64,000 nt of DNA from Succinispira mobilis DSM 6222 (lineage in GTDB: Bacteria > Bacillota > Negativicutes > Acidaminococcales > Succinispiraceae): the NCBI RefSeq assembly GCF_000384135.1, contig NZ_KB913028.1, positions 1,821,298 to 1,885,297 on the forward strand, in the 5' to 3' direction. This document shows positions 1-10,451 of the stretch, piece after piece. Made by a program: the position numbers and the translations under genes. The notes under the pieces were generated by a model. That model saw nothing but the letters and a program-made list of their open reading frames with translations, made no database searches and was not told the origin of the DNA. Position 1 is the stretch's first letter. Every line of letters begins with the position of its first letter.

Positions 1-293
1 ATAACCACTGCTGTTGATTTAAATTCCGCTAGATTGTTTTGCAAAAATTCCTTTGCATGCCAAGGATATATTGCCAAAATAACTAAATCCGCTTTTCTAA
101 GCAACTCTTGCGTATTTTGAGTTGTTTTTTGAATAATTTCCTGTTGCCAAGCATATTTTAAAGTTTTTTCGTTGATATCCACGGCATAAATATTCTTATA
201 ACCTACTTTTTTTAAGGCTAATGCTATTGAGCCCCCAATCAAACCTAGCCCCACAATTAGAATATTAGAGTTTTTGCTAAAACCATCTTGCAT
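1..293 (-). CDS. tyrA: Prephenate dehydrogenase, N-terminal part (cut by window edge)
   Basis: Read on the minus strand from an ATG at 293-291 with no stop before the window edge, so only about 97 residues are visible. The N-terminus carries the Rossmann dinucleotide signature IVGLGLIGGSIALALKK, then an acidic residue after the second strand (AVDINEK), and a later segment ADLVILAIYPWH, as in NAD(P)-dependent prephenate dehydrogenases. The enzyme oxidatively decarboxylates prephenate to 4-hydroxyphenylpyruvate for tyrosine synthesis. It lies 129 bp downstream of a DAHP synthase gene on the same strand, consistent with an aromatic amino-acid cluster. The ribosome-binding site is weak. The catalytic domain is outside the window, so arogenate dehydrogenase is an alternative. 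This gene is too truncated to be listed by a simple ORF scan. Confidence 0.85.
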   Translation of the reverse strand, partial: MQDGFSKNSNILIVGLGLIGGSIALALKKVGYKNIYAVDINEKTLKYAWQQEIIQKTTQNTQELLRKADLVILAIYPWHAKEFLQNNLAEFKSTAVV

Positions 294-304
294 ATTACCA
301 CGTC

Positions 305-356
305 CTTATCTACTTATCTACTTATCTACTTATCTACTTATTCTACTTATTCTACT
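305..356. repeat. Short tandem repeat, octamer CTTATCTA
   Basis: Four perfect copies of CTTATCTA (305-336) are followed by two 9-bp variants CTTATTCTA and a partial copy. The array lies in the gap between the DAHP synthase gene and tyrA, just upstream of the tyrA start. An 8-bp unit is prone to slippage, so copy number may vary between isolates and alter the tyrA leader. There are no spacers, so it is not CRISPR. Confidence 0.9.
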
Positions 357-422
357 AAAAATACCAATATTATTTATCTACCATACTACCAACCTACTAC
401 AGTTTCTTTAATTGCTATATAA

Positions 423-1437
423 CTATATTTCTCTGCCCACAATTTGAGCAATCGCTTTTAAATCTTGCATCAAATTATCAAAACGCTCTGGTTTTATCGA
501 CTGTTGACCGTCACATTTTGCATTTGCAGGATCATTATGAACTTCAATCATTAAGCCATCTGCGCCTACTGCAACAGCTGCTTTAGATAGAGATTCAAAC
601 CATCCACCACATCCCTGCCGCATGACTCGGATCAACTACAATCGGTAAATGACTTAGTTTCTTAATTGCTGGCACTGCACTTAAATCTAGAGTATTGCGC
701 GTGTATCTTTCAAAAGTTCTAATTCCTCGTTCACATAAAATTACATTTTGATTGCCCCCAGCCATAATATATTCTGCTGACATCAACCATTCTTCAATTG
801 TTGCTGACAAACCTCTTTTTAATAAAATTGGTTTATCTGTTTTGCCCAACTCTTTCAATAACTCAAAGTTTTGCATATTTCTTGCGCCTACTTGAATTAT
901 ATCTACATCGGCCACAAAACGTTCAATTTTATCTGCCGACATAATTTCGCTGACAATTGGTAATCCTGTTTTCTTACGTGCTATTTTCAATAAATCCAAG
1001 CCCTCTTCTTGCATACCTTGAAAAGCATAAGGAGAAGTTCTAGGTTTAAATGCGCCACCTCTTAATATATTTGCACCCGAGGCTTGTACGCTTTTCGCGA
1101 TTGCGGTAATTTGAGCTTCGCTTTCTACGGAACATGGTCCTGCCATTACTACAATTTTCTTACCGCCAATCTTTACACCTTGTACATCAATTATACTATC
1201 TTCTGGATGGAAATTTCTATTGGCTTGTTTAAATGGTTCTTGTACTCGCATCACTCGATCGACACTATCATTAATAGTTAAAGACTCAATATCTAATTTA
1301 CTAGTATCCCCAACTATTCCAAAAATACAATATGAAACACCTTGAATTGGGTGAATTCCAAAACCTTTGTTTTCTAAACGTCCTTTTAATTTAGCTATCT
1401 CTTGCGGATTAGCATTAGGTTTCATTACAACTATCAT
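423..1437 (-). pseudogene. aroF: 3-deoxy-7-phosphoheptulonate (DAHP) synthase, copy 1, with one frameshift
   Basis: First step of the shikimate pathway: phosphoenolpyruvate plus erythrose 4-phosphate to DAHP. The protein has the N-terminal ferredoxin/ACT-like domain (about residues 1-70) seen in the Thermotoga/Firmicutes type I enzyme, where it mediates aromatic feedback. The barrel follows, with GPCSVES near residue 108 and the late motif [10 protein letters not shown]. The start is ATG 1437, with AGGAGTGACGAAA in front of it; the longer reading from 1455 lacks a site. One extra base in the A-run at 597-599 creates a premature stop after ...GMWWMV. The remaining 60 or so residues ([19 protein letters not shown]...) continue in another frame to 423. 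The homologous stretch of copy 2 has two A's there and reads through. It may be a sequencing error, and with it corrected the enzyme is about 338 aa. A probable leader-peptide attenuator lies upstream. Confidence 0.9.
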
Positions 1438-1476
1438 TTTCGTCACTCCTATCAATTTGCATAATTAAAAAGTAAT

Positions 1477-1507
1477 AAAAAAAGAGAACCCTTAATGAGA
1501 GTTCTCT
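1477..1507 (-). terminator. Intrinsic terminator / attenuator hairpin before DAHP synthase copy 1
   Basis: On the minus strand AGAGAAC and GTTCTCT form a 7-bp stem around a short loop, followed directly by a run of seven T's. It sits between the end of the aromatic leader ORF (1556) and the synthase start (1437), inside the transcribed leader. That is where an attenuator terminator would be expected. There is no gene end nearby for it to serve except the leader ORF. Confidence 0.8.
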
Positions 1508-1555
1508 AGTAGTTAGCTAAAAAATTTTCTACAATAACCTATAGTTCTTGCACAG

Positions 1556-1696
1556 CTATATAGTCATCGCGCACTCATTAAATTTATCCATCTTATTTAT
1601 TTTCAAGCATGCAAAGTAGCTAAAGCTAAAATAAAAGTAGCTCCAGCTAAAATATAAGCTTGTAAATAAAGAAGATGTTTTTAACAAGTTGCTCAC
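1556..1696 (-). CDS. Aromatic-rich leader peptide 1 (46 aa), putative attenuator ORF
   Basis: GTG start at 1696, preceded by AGGGGA at a 7-nt spacing, and TAG stop at 1556. Residues 11-28 read FTSLYFSWSYFYFSFSYF: 11 of 18 residues are Phe, Tyr or Trp. A second leader upstream of the other DAHP synthase has the same Y-F-S-W-S-Y at exactly the same residue numbers (15-20). The ORF is followed by an intrinsic terminator and then the DAHP synthase gene. By analogy with pheL/trpL attenuation, ribosome stalling at aromatic codons when charged tRNA is scarce would prevent terminator formation. An alternative frame over the same DNA (YILAG...) has no start codon with a ribosome-binding site. No known family is recognised, and the function is inferred from composition and context. 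Confidence 0.75.
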   Translation of the reverse strand: MSNLLKTSSLFTSLYFSWSYFYFSFSYFACLKINKMDKFNECAMTI

Positions 1697-1757
1697 AAAA
1701 ATTTCCCCTAACATTACATTTTTTTCTTTTAAAACTTTTTTATAAATCACTGTTACA

Positions 1758-1786
1758 ATATTAATTCATTGTCGTTTCTTTGTCAA
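1758..1786 (-). promoter_or_regulatory. Sigma-A-type promoter of leader peptide 1 / DAHP synthase copy 1
   Basis: Minus-strand TTGACA (1781-1786) and TAATAT (1758-1763) with a 17-bp spacer. Transcription would begin near 1750, about 55 nt before the leader GTG. The -35 flank (ACTTGACAA preceded by TTAACAAAA) is shared with the promoter of the second unit. Confidence 0.75.
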
Positions 1787-1807
1787 GTACTTTTGTTAAT
1801 ATTACCT

Positions 1808-3028
1808 TTATATTTCTCTGCCTACAATTTGAGCAATCGCTTTTAAATCTTGCATCAAATTATCAAAACGCTCTGGTTTTATCGACTGTTGTCCATCGCA
1901 TTTCGCATTTGCCGGATCATTATGAACCTCAATCATTAAGCCATCTGCGCCTACTGCAACAGCTGCTTTAGATAGAGATTCAACCATCCACCACATCCCT
2001 GCCGCATGACTCGGATCAACTACAATCGGTAAATGACTTAGTTTTTCTTAATTGCTGGGCACTGCACTTAAATCTAGAGTATTGGCGCGTGTATCTTTCA
2101 AAAGTTCTAATTCCTCGTTCACATAAAATTACATTTTGATTGCCCCCAGCCATAATATATTCTGCTGACATCAACCATTCTTCAATGTTGGCGACAAACC
2201 TCTTTTTAATAAAATTGGTTTATCTGTTTTGGCCCAACTCTTTCAATAACTCAAAGTTTTGCATATTTTCTTGCGCCTACTTGAATATATCATATCTATC
2301 GGCGCCACAAAACGTTCAATTTTATCTGCCGACATAATTTTCGCTGACAATTGGTAATCCTGTTTTTCTTACGTGCTATTTTTCAATAAATCCAAGCCCT
2401 CTTCTTGCATACCTTGAAAAGCATAAGGGAGAAGTTCTAGGTTTAAATGCGCCACCCTCTTAATATATTTGCACCCGAGGCTTGTACGCTTTTCGCGTTG
2501 CTTGATTAGGGGAGATTATGGCGCGCTTTTTCCCCGTCCACTCCCGCCAATCCCTACACTTGTATCATCTCTTTTCCTTTGCTCGTGATTTGAAGGCTTC
2601 TCTATGTCGTTCTAAATCGGTCCAACGCCATACTATCCGCTGTGACATACTTGTGCTTTGCTCTCGGCGTATGGTCTTCATACACTTGTACAGACTCCAC
2701 TTATTACCTACTCTTCCTGAATGGAAAATTTCTACCTTGGCTGTTATGAGATGGTTTTTTTTCTTTCAATTAGGGGGATTGATTTCTATCACCTTATTCA
2801 TTTCGTTCATAACGCTGTTATACAGCTTTAATTATACTCTCTTAAAATAGTAGGATTAACATAAAGAGTGCTCATAGCGTCCAACTTATTGTTAAAAGAT
2901 TATCGATAAAGACTTTTCTCTATTGAGCCTCAGGATGGAACTATTCTGGTACCCTTGTGCGATTATTTGCTTTAAATTTTTCTCTACTTCAATTAGGGGG
3001 GAATTTGGTTTCATAACAATTATCATTT
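1808..3028 (-). pseudogene. DAHP synthase, copy 2: broken, indel-rich, with an internal duplication
   Basis: The 5' end is clean: ATG 3028, preceded by GAGGAGTAGATACAA, encodes MIIVMKPNSP and about 30 more residues, a diverged relative of copy 1. The 3' end is also clean: 1808-1996 encodes the last 62 residues with real substitutions against copy 1. Between them, 1996-2498 matches copy 1 almost base for base but with many single-base insertions in or next to homopolymers (for example near 2045, 2057, 2085, 2231). About 2499-2765 is only recognisable as synthase by scattered matches (for example CCGCCAATC...TACA). Positions about 2709-2928 are a noisy second version of 2929-3153. Span 1221 bp minus a 220-bp duplication is about 1000 bp, close to the 1017 bp of an intact gene. 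An artefact of assembly or low-quality sequence is the simplest reading. A forward ORF at 2518-2850 lies entirely in this noise. Confidence 0.75.
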
Positions 3029-3153
3029 GTATCTACTCCTCTGCTTTAAATAATTCTTTTTAAATAACGTCAATAAAAAAAAGAGGACTCATTAATGAGT
3101 CTCTCTAACTTATTGTTAAAAGATTATCGATAAAGACTGTTTCTCTATTGAGC
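2709..3153. repeat. Imperfect ~220-bp tandem duplication of the copy-2 synthase 5' region
   Basis: The segment 2929-3153 (synthase codons ~33 to 1, attenuator terminator, end of leader 2) recurs in poor form at about 2709-2928. Anchors in the same order and spacing are CAATTAGGGGG at 2767-2777 and 2989-2999, and a 46-nt block at 2883-2928 matching 3107-3153 with a single one-base indel. Between the anchors similarity is weak, with many indels. This looks like two overlapping contig ends joined without merging, or a degenerate tandem duplication. Confidence 0.7.
3074..3106 (-). terminator. Intrinsic terminator / attenuator hairpin before DAHP synthase copy 2
   Basis: Minus strand AGAGAGACTCATT/AATGAGTCCTCT forms a strong stem whose inner 16 bp are a perfect palindrome, followed by eight T's. 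It lies between leader ORF 2 (ends 3145) and the synthase start (3028), exactly as in unit 1. Confidence 0.85.
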
Positions 3154-3306
3154 ACCCCTCAAGGAGAGCTCAGACCCAATCCGCAACTCATTAATTTGGT
3201 TAAAGTTATTTATATTTGCGTACACCAAAAAGCCAAAGCTATAATAATAACTCCAGCTAAAATATACGTATGCAAATATAAAAGAAAATATCGCCAAATT
3301 ATGCAT
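3145..3306 (-). CDS. Aromatic-rich leader peptide 2 (53 aa), putative attenuator ORF
   Basis: ATG at 3306, preceded by TTAGGAGATTAACG (a good ribosome-binding site), and TAG at 3145. It is too short for a 60-residue ORF cutoff. Residues 7-29 include FSFIFAYVYFSWSYYYSFGF, with 13 aromatic residues among 23. Tyr15-Phe-Ser-Trp18-Ser-Tyr20 coincides in sequence and position with leader 1, and the DNA there shares a 16-bp identity (TATATTTTAGCTGGAG). Downstream come a terminator hairpin and the start of DAHP synthase copy 2. The tail (about residues 31-53) is hydrophilic. The interpretation as a Phe/Tyr/Trp-sensing leader is inference from composition, conservation and position. No protein family was recognised. 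Confidence 0.75.
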   Translation of the reverse strand: MHNLAIFSFIFAYVYFSWSYYYSFGFLVYANINNFNQINELRIGSELSLRGAQ

Positions 3307-3350
3307 CGTTAATCTCCTAACTTTTTATCAAAATCATTTATTTTGTTAAC

Positions 3351-3379
3351 AATATACACCCTTAAAAACTTCTTGTCAA
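3351..3379 (-). promoter_or_regulatory. Sigma-A-type promoter of leader peptide 2 / DAHP synthase copy 2
   Basis: Minus-strand TTGACA (3374-3379), 17-bp spacer, TATATT (3351-3356). GTTAAC occurs both upstream of the -35 and just after the -10, and the ACTTGACAA -35 context matches unit 1, so a shared operator is possible. Confidence 0.75.
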
Positions 3380-3409
3380 GTTTTTTCGTTAACAAGATTT
3401 ACATTAAGC

Positions 3410-4372
3410 TTAATATTTTATCGAAAACGGCTTGCGATCATAGCTATGAACAGCATCAACAAAACGCACAGTTCCTGATTTAAAACGCATAGAAATAGAA
3501 TGTGTTCTTATTCCTTCGCCAAAATACTGAACCCCACGCAACAGTTCGCCTTCAGTAATAGCTGTAGCCGCAAACATTACATCGTCGCCAGTTACCAAAT
3601 CATCAATTGTCAAAACTTTATTTACGTCAGTAATACCCATTTTCAAAGCTCGTTTTACATCTTCCTCGTTTTCAGGGTACAAGCGTGCCTGCATATCTCC
3701 CCCTAAACATTTCATAGCCGCTGCCGCAATAACACCTTCGGGAGCACCACCAATTCCCATCAACATATGCACGCCAGTGCCTTCAATACCTGCACTAACA
3801 ATTGGGGAAACATCTCCGTCTTGAATTAATTTTATTCTCGCTCCAGCTTGACGTACTTCATGAATTATTTTGTCATGTCTAGGACGATCTAAAATAACTA
3901 CTGTTAAATCTGAAATTTCTCTATCTAAGGCCTGCGCAACATTTTTTAAATTCACAGCAACCGGCGCCGTTATATCAATTTTACCGCGCGCTCTTGGGCC
4001 TACCGCAATTTTATCCATATACATATCTGGAGCATGTAACAGACAACCTTTAGGAGCTATTGCAATTACCGCAATTGCACCATTTAAGCCCTTGGCTACT
4101 AGATTTGTTCCTTCTAACGGATCTACAGCAATATCAACTGCTGGACCACCAGCACCAACATTTTCTCCGATATACAACATTGGAGCTTCATCCATTTCAC
4201 CCTCACCAATAACAACTGTCCCACTAATATCAATTGTATCAAAGGCCATGCGCATTGCATCTACTGCTGCCTGATCCGCCCCAATTTTATCACCTTTACC
4301 CATTAATCTAGCGGAGGCAATTGCCGCAGCTTCTGTTACTCTTACAAACTCTAGTGCTAACTCTCGATTCAT
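3410..4372 (-). CDS. glpX: Class II fructose-1,6-bisphosphatase
   Basis: 320 aa, the usual length of the GlpX family. It hydrolyses fructose 1,6-bisphosphate to fructose 6-phosphate in gluconeogenesis. Visible signatures are the metal-binding [15 protein letters not shown] near residues 56-70 and DPLEGTN near residues 83-89, followed by the GlpX core ([31 protein letters not shown]-like). Start ATG 4372 follows AGAGAGGCG. It is transcribed in the same direction as pyrG upstream (84-bp gap) and ends just before the promoter of the aromatic leader unit. A gluconeogenic FBPase beside a DAHP synthase makes metabolic sense, since the pathway needs erythrose 4-phosphate, but the genes have separate promoters. 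Confidence 0.93.
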   Translation of the reverse strand: MNRELALEFVRVTEAAAIASARLMGKGDKIGADQAAVDAMRMAFDTIDISGTVVIGEGEMDEAPMLYIGENVGAGGPAVDIAVDPLEGTNLVAKGLNGAIAVIAIAPKGCLLHAPDMYMDKIAVGPRARGKIDITAPVAVNLKNVAQALDREISDLTVVILDRPRHDKIIHEVRQAGARIKLIQDGDVSPIVSAGIEGTGVHMLMGIGGAPEGVIAAAAMKCLGGDMQARLYPENEEDVKRALKMGITDVNKVLTIDDLVTGDDVMFAATAITEGELLRGVQYFGEGIRTHSISMRFKSGTVRFVDAVHSYDRKPFSIKY

Positions 4373-4456
4373 TGTTAAAACGCCTCTCTTTTTGTTTTTA
4401 CTTAGCTTAAGGCAGACTAATACATAAACTACATCAATCTGCCCCAGGTCTAATTA

Positions 4457-7769
<3,313 letters not shown>

Positions 7770-7770
<1 letters not shown>

Positions 7771-8174
7771 TAACTACACTCCCTCGTTCTAATTAAAACT
7801 TGATTTATACCTTGAAAAATACCATTTAGATATAATTGATATTCTAAATATATTTTTATATCCGCATCTAACTTCTCTAATTTAAGCTTGTTTGTAATCG
7901 TCTTCACTTCTAATATTATACCTGTGTTGAAATAACTACTAATTCGTTCTTTTCCTAAAATAAATTCTTGACGATGTTCGACCGCACCTTGCCTCAAAAC
8001 TAGTAACCGATCAGCACTATATTTATAAGTATACTCAATGCCTTCTTGATCTTTATAACGCAGATACCAGCTCGAAGCCTTGAAAGTTAAATATCCGTGA
8101 CTTTGCTGCTCGATTTTCAAAGTTTCTCCAGCAGAATTTTGCACGGATTCTATATTAATTTCTACTTTACGCAC
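7770..8174 (-). CDS. DUF1934 (YwiB-type) beta-barrel protein
   Basis: 134 aa. Antiparallel beta-rich sequence (VEINIESVQNSAGETLKIEQQ... VLRQG, EFILGKERISSYFNTG) typical of DUF1934, a small calycin-like barrel family whose gene normally precedes argS in Firmicutes, as here. Biochemical function is unknown. The start at ATG 8174 is the first gene of the minus-strand operon DUF1934-argS-pyrG, divergent from putP. The stop overlaps the argS start by one base. Confidence 0.85.
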
Positions 8175-8375
8175 ACTTCACCCCAAGAAAAAGACTTATC
8201 AAAACAAATAAAAATAACCTCTATTATTACTAAAAGGTCATTACTATCATATTATTATAACTTATTGCTTGTTAATTAACAAGAAAAAAGCTCAATTTAT
8301 TGTTAAGATTTTCCAAGAAATTCCAAAAAACTGTTACTTATACCAGCTATTTCTCTATAATTACAGGTAAATAAT

Positions 8376-8405
8376 TTGCACATTTGCCCCGAAAGGTAGT
8401 ATAAT
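8376..8405 (+). promoter_or_regulatory. Probable putP promoter
   Basis: TTGCAC (8376-8381), 18-bp spacer, TATAAT (8400-8405), about 50 bp before the putP start. The 282-bp divergent gap 8175-8456 is otherwise AT-rich with no gene recognised. Confidence 0.55.
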
Positions 8406-8456
8406 AAAGTTTGATTTTTTTATTTATCAACAGTAATTATATTTAAGAGGTGATTT

Positions 8457-9950
8457 TTGTATATGCAGTCTATTAACATTGGTATTTTAATAGCATTTTT
8501 ATTGTACTTGTTTGCAATGGTTGCCATCGGCGTTTGGCACTATTATAAAACGCAGGATCTGTCAGATTATATTTTAGGCGGTCGCCAATTAAACCCTTGG
8601 GTCACTTCAATGAGTTCAGTCGCTTCCGATATGAGTGGTTGGATGTTGATGGGCCTGCCTGGTTTTGCTTATGTAGCTGGAATTAGTGCTTATTGGATTG
8701 CTATTGGTTTAGCTCTCGGAACATGGTTAAATTGGCAATTTGTTGCTAAACGACTTCGAAACTACACCCAATTAGCCAATGATTCTTTAACTATTCCTGA
8801 TTTTTTCGAAAATAGATTCCGAGATAAATCCAAAAGTTTACGCATCATCTCCGCAATCTTTATCTTTATCTTCTTTCTAGTTTATACTTCTTCAGGTTTT
8901 GTTGCTGGAGGTAAGTTATTTAATACCGTTTTTGGAATCCCCTATCTTTGGTCCTTAATTATTAGTGCTGGAGTTGTCGTATCTTATACTTTTCTTGGTG
9001 GTTTTAAAGCCGTTTGTTGGACCGATTTTTGCCAAGGGGTTTTAATGTTTATCGCAGTTATTGCCGTTCCCGCGACGGGAATATATCTAATAGGTGGTCC
9101 GAGTTTGACTATTCAAACTTTAACTACAAATTTCCCCGAGCATTTAAATATGTTTACTAATCCAGATGGCAGCAATATAACTTTTATTTCCATTATCTCT
9201 CTGCTGGCTTGGGGCTTAGGTTATTTTGGGCAACCACACATTTTAGTTAGATTCATGGCCATCCGCTCCGCAAAAGAAATATCCGCTGCTACCAAAATAG
9301 CAATGACCTGGATTGTTTTTTCGCTAAGTGCAGCTGTAATAATTGGCCTAGTAGGTCGTGTATATATTCATCCCGAACTAACAGGCAGTGCAATAGAAAC
9401 TGTCTTTATGGTGATGACTGAACAATTTTATGTTTCTTTCTTTGCCGGAGTTATTCTCTCGGCAATTCTGGCTGCTATTATGAGTACGGCTTCTAGCCAG
9501 CTTTTAGTTACTGCTTCCTCAATTGCTCAAGATTTTTACCAAGCCTTAATTAGAAAAAATGCCAGTGAACAAGAGTTAGTTTTAGTAAGTCGAATAACTG
9601 TTATTTTGGTATCAATTTTAGCAATAATAGTTGCCTCTAATCCCGATAATCTAGTGTTAGACTTAGTCGCTTATGCTTGGGCTGGTTTCGGCGCCGCCTT
9701 CGGCCCTTTAGTTCTAGTATCACTGTTCTGGCGAAATGCTACACGCAATGGTGCCTTAGCTGGCATTTTTGTTGGCGGTAGTACAGTATTGCTTTGGAAA
9801 TACTTAGGCAATCCGGCCCTTTATGAAATTGTCCCAGCCTTTATTGCTTCGTTCTTGGCTATTATAATCGTTAGTAAACTAGAAGGTTCGCCTAGCCAAG
9901 AAATTCTCAATGAATTTAAGGCTTTTGAAAAACTCAACAAAGAAAACTAG
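8457..9950 (+). CDS. putP: Sodium/proline symporter
   Basis: 497 aa, about 13 membrane segments, solute:sodium symporter family. It imports proline with Na+ across the cytoplasmic membrane. Family hallmarks are DYILGGRQLNPWVTSMSSVASDMSGWMLMGLPG in TM1-2, the segment GGFKAVCWTDFCQG, and LAAIMSTASSQLLVTASS in the Na+-binding TM8 region. The start chosen is TTG 8457 with AAGAGG 6 nt upstream; ATG 8463 is a close alternative. It is a single-gene unit with its own promoter and a strong terminator. The substrate call (proline rather than another solute) rests on overall similarity to PutP. Confidence 0.9.
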   Translation: MYMQSINIGILIAFLLYLFAMVAIGVWHYYKTQDLSDYILGGRQLNPWVTSMSSVASDMSGWMLMGLPGFAYVAGISAYWIAIGLALGTWLNWQFVAKRLRNYTQLANDSLTIPDFFENRFRDKSKSLRIISAIFIFIFFLVYTSSGFVAGGKLFNTVFGIPYLWSLIISAGVVVSYTFLGGFKAVCWTDFCQGVLMFIAVIAVPATGIYLIGGPSLTIQTLTTNFPEHLNMFTNPDGSNITFISIISLLAWGLGYFGQPHILVRFMAIRSAKEISAATKIAMTWIVFSLSAAVIIGLVGRVYIHPELTGSAIETVFMVMTEQFYVSFFAGVILSAILAAIMSTASSQLLVTASSIAQDFYQALIRKNASEQELVLVSRITVILVSILAIIVASNPDNLVLDLVAYAWAGFGAAFGPLVLVSLFWRNATRNGALAGIFVGGSTVLLWKYLGNPALYEIVPAFIASFLAIIIVSKLEGSPSQEILNEFKAFEKLNKEN

Positions 9951-9970
9951 TATTTAACTAACAAATTTAA

Positions 9971-10012
9971 CATCCCTGTTATTTTATAAAATAACAGGGA
10001 TGTTTTTAATTT
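9971..10012 (+). terminator. Terminator after putP
   Basis: Perfect stem CATCCCTGTTATTTTA/TAAAATAACAGGGATG followed by GTTTTTAATTTTT on the plus strand. The convergent gene ends at 10024, so it may also stop minus-strand transcription, but the T tract favours the plus strand. Confidence 0.9.
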
Positions 10013-10023
10013 TTATGCAAATT

Positions 10024-10440
10024 TCATTTTTTATAAATACCTAAATTGCGTTTTTTAGTAGCAGTGTCCGATAAATAAGAGCCTTCAATTAAATTTTCAT
10101 AGCCTTTTTTATACAAAATATTTTTTATATAATCTAAATGCGGGCAAACATCAGCATGATAGTTATCTTTACAAATGCAAGATGCCAAGTGTATAGTCAC
10201 TTGATTGCGTTGCAATTGCCATTTTTTTAAATTCATTTTTGTTAAATGTTCCAGTTTAGCTACTAACCCTTTACCACAACAGCCACCACAGGTTAAGCTA
10301 AGATACATAGTTGTACTTGGATAGTTTTGAAAGGTTCCGGTGCGCTCATAAAAACTACGCATGCAAGCATGACCACTACAACGTTTGCTAGCAAATTCGC
10401 ACTGAACTATTACAATTAATTTAATTTGCTCTTTATCCAT
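10024..10440 (-). CDS. CGGC-domain protein (putative metal-binding)
   Basis: 138 aa from ATG 10440 (TTAGGATTGAG upstream); a TTG at 10449 is possible. Cysteine-rich: CEFASKRCSGHAC, LTCGGCCGKGLVAKLEHL, ASCICKDNYHADVCPHLDYI. The CGGCC core with surrounding cysteines is the mark of the small CGGC family, presumed to bind metal and found mainly in anaerobes; its function is not established. It follows the 155-aa unknown gene by 11 nt, so the two form an operon. Confidence 0.75.
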   Translation of the reverse strand: MDKEQIKLIVIVQCEFASKRCSGHACMRSFYERTGTFQNYPSTTMYLSLTCGGCCGKGLVAKLEHLTKMNLKKWQLQRNQVTIHLASCICKDNYHADVCPHLDYIKNILYKKGYENLIEGSYLSDTATKKRNLGIYKK

Positions 10441-10451
10441 AAATCTCAATC

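Noticed and set aside
305-356. CRISPR array
   Set aside because: Contiguous 8-9-bp units without spacers and no cas genes.
1625-1668. Alternative leader frame encoding a hydrophobic YILAG peptide
   Set aside because: Similar in both leaders, but the open frame follows a stop and lacks an ATG/GTG/TTG with a ribosome-binding site, whereas the aromatic frame has one in both copies.
2518-2850. Forward 110-aa ORF that could be a novel small protein
   Set aside because: It lies wholly inside the noisy duplicate of DAHP synthase copy 2. Islands such as CCGCCAATC...TACA and AGAAC...AAGCC match the synthase on the opposite strand, so the frame is accidental.
2499-2860. Foreign insert or transposon fragment in DAHP synthase copy 2
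   Set aside because: First suspected because similarity to copy 1 stops abruptly. Anchored comparison shows degraded synthase sequence and leader in the right order, so no foreign element is needed.
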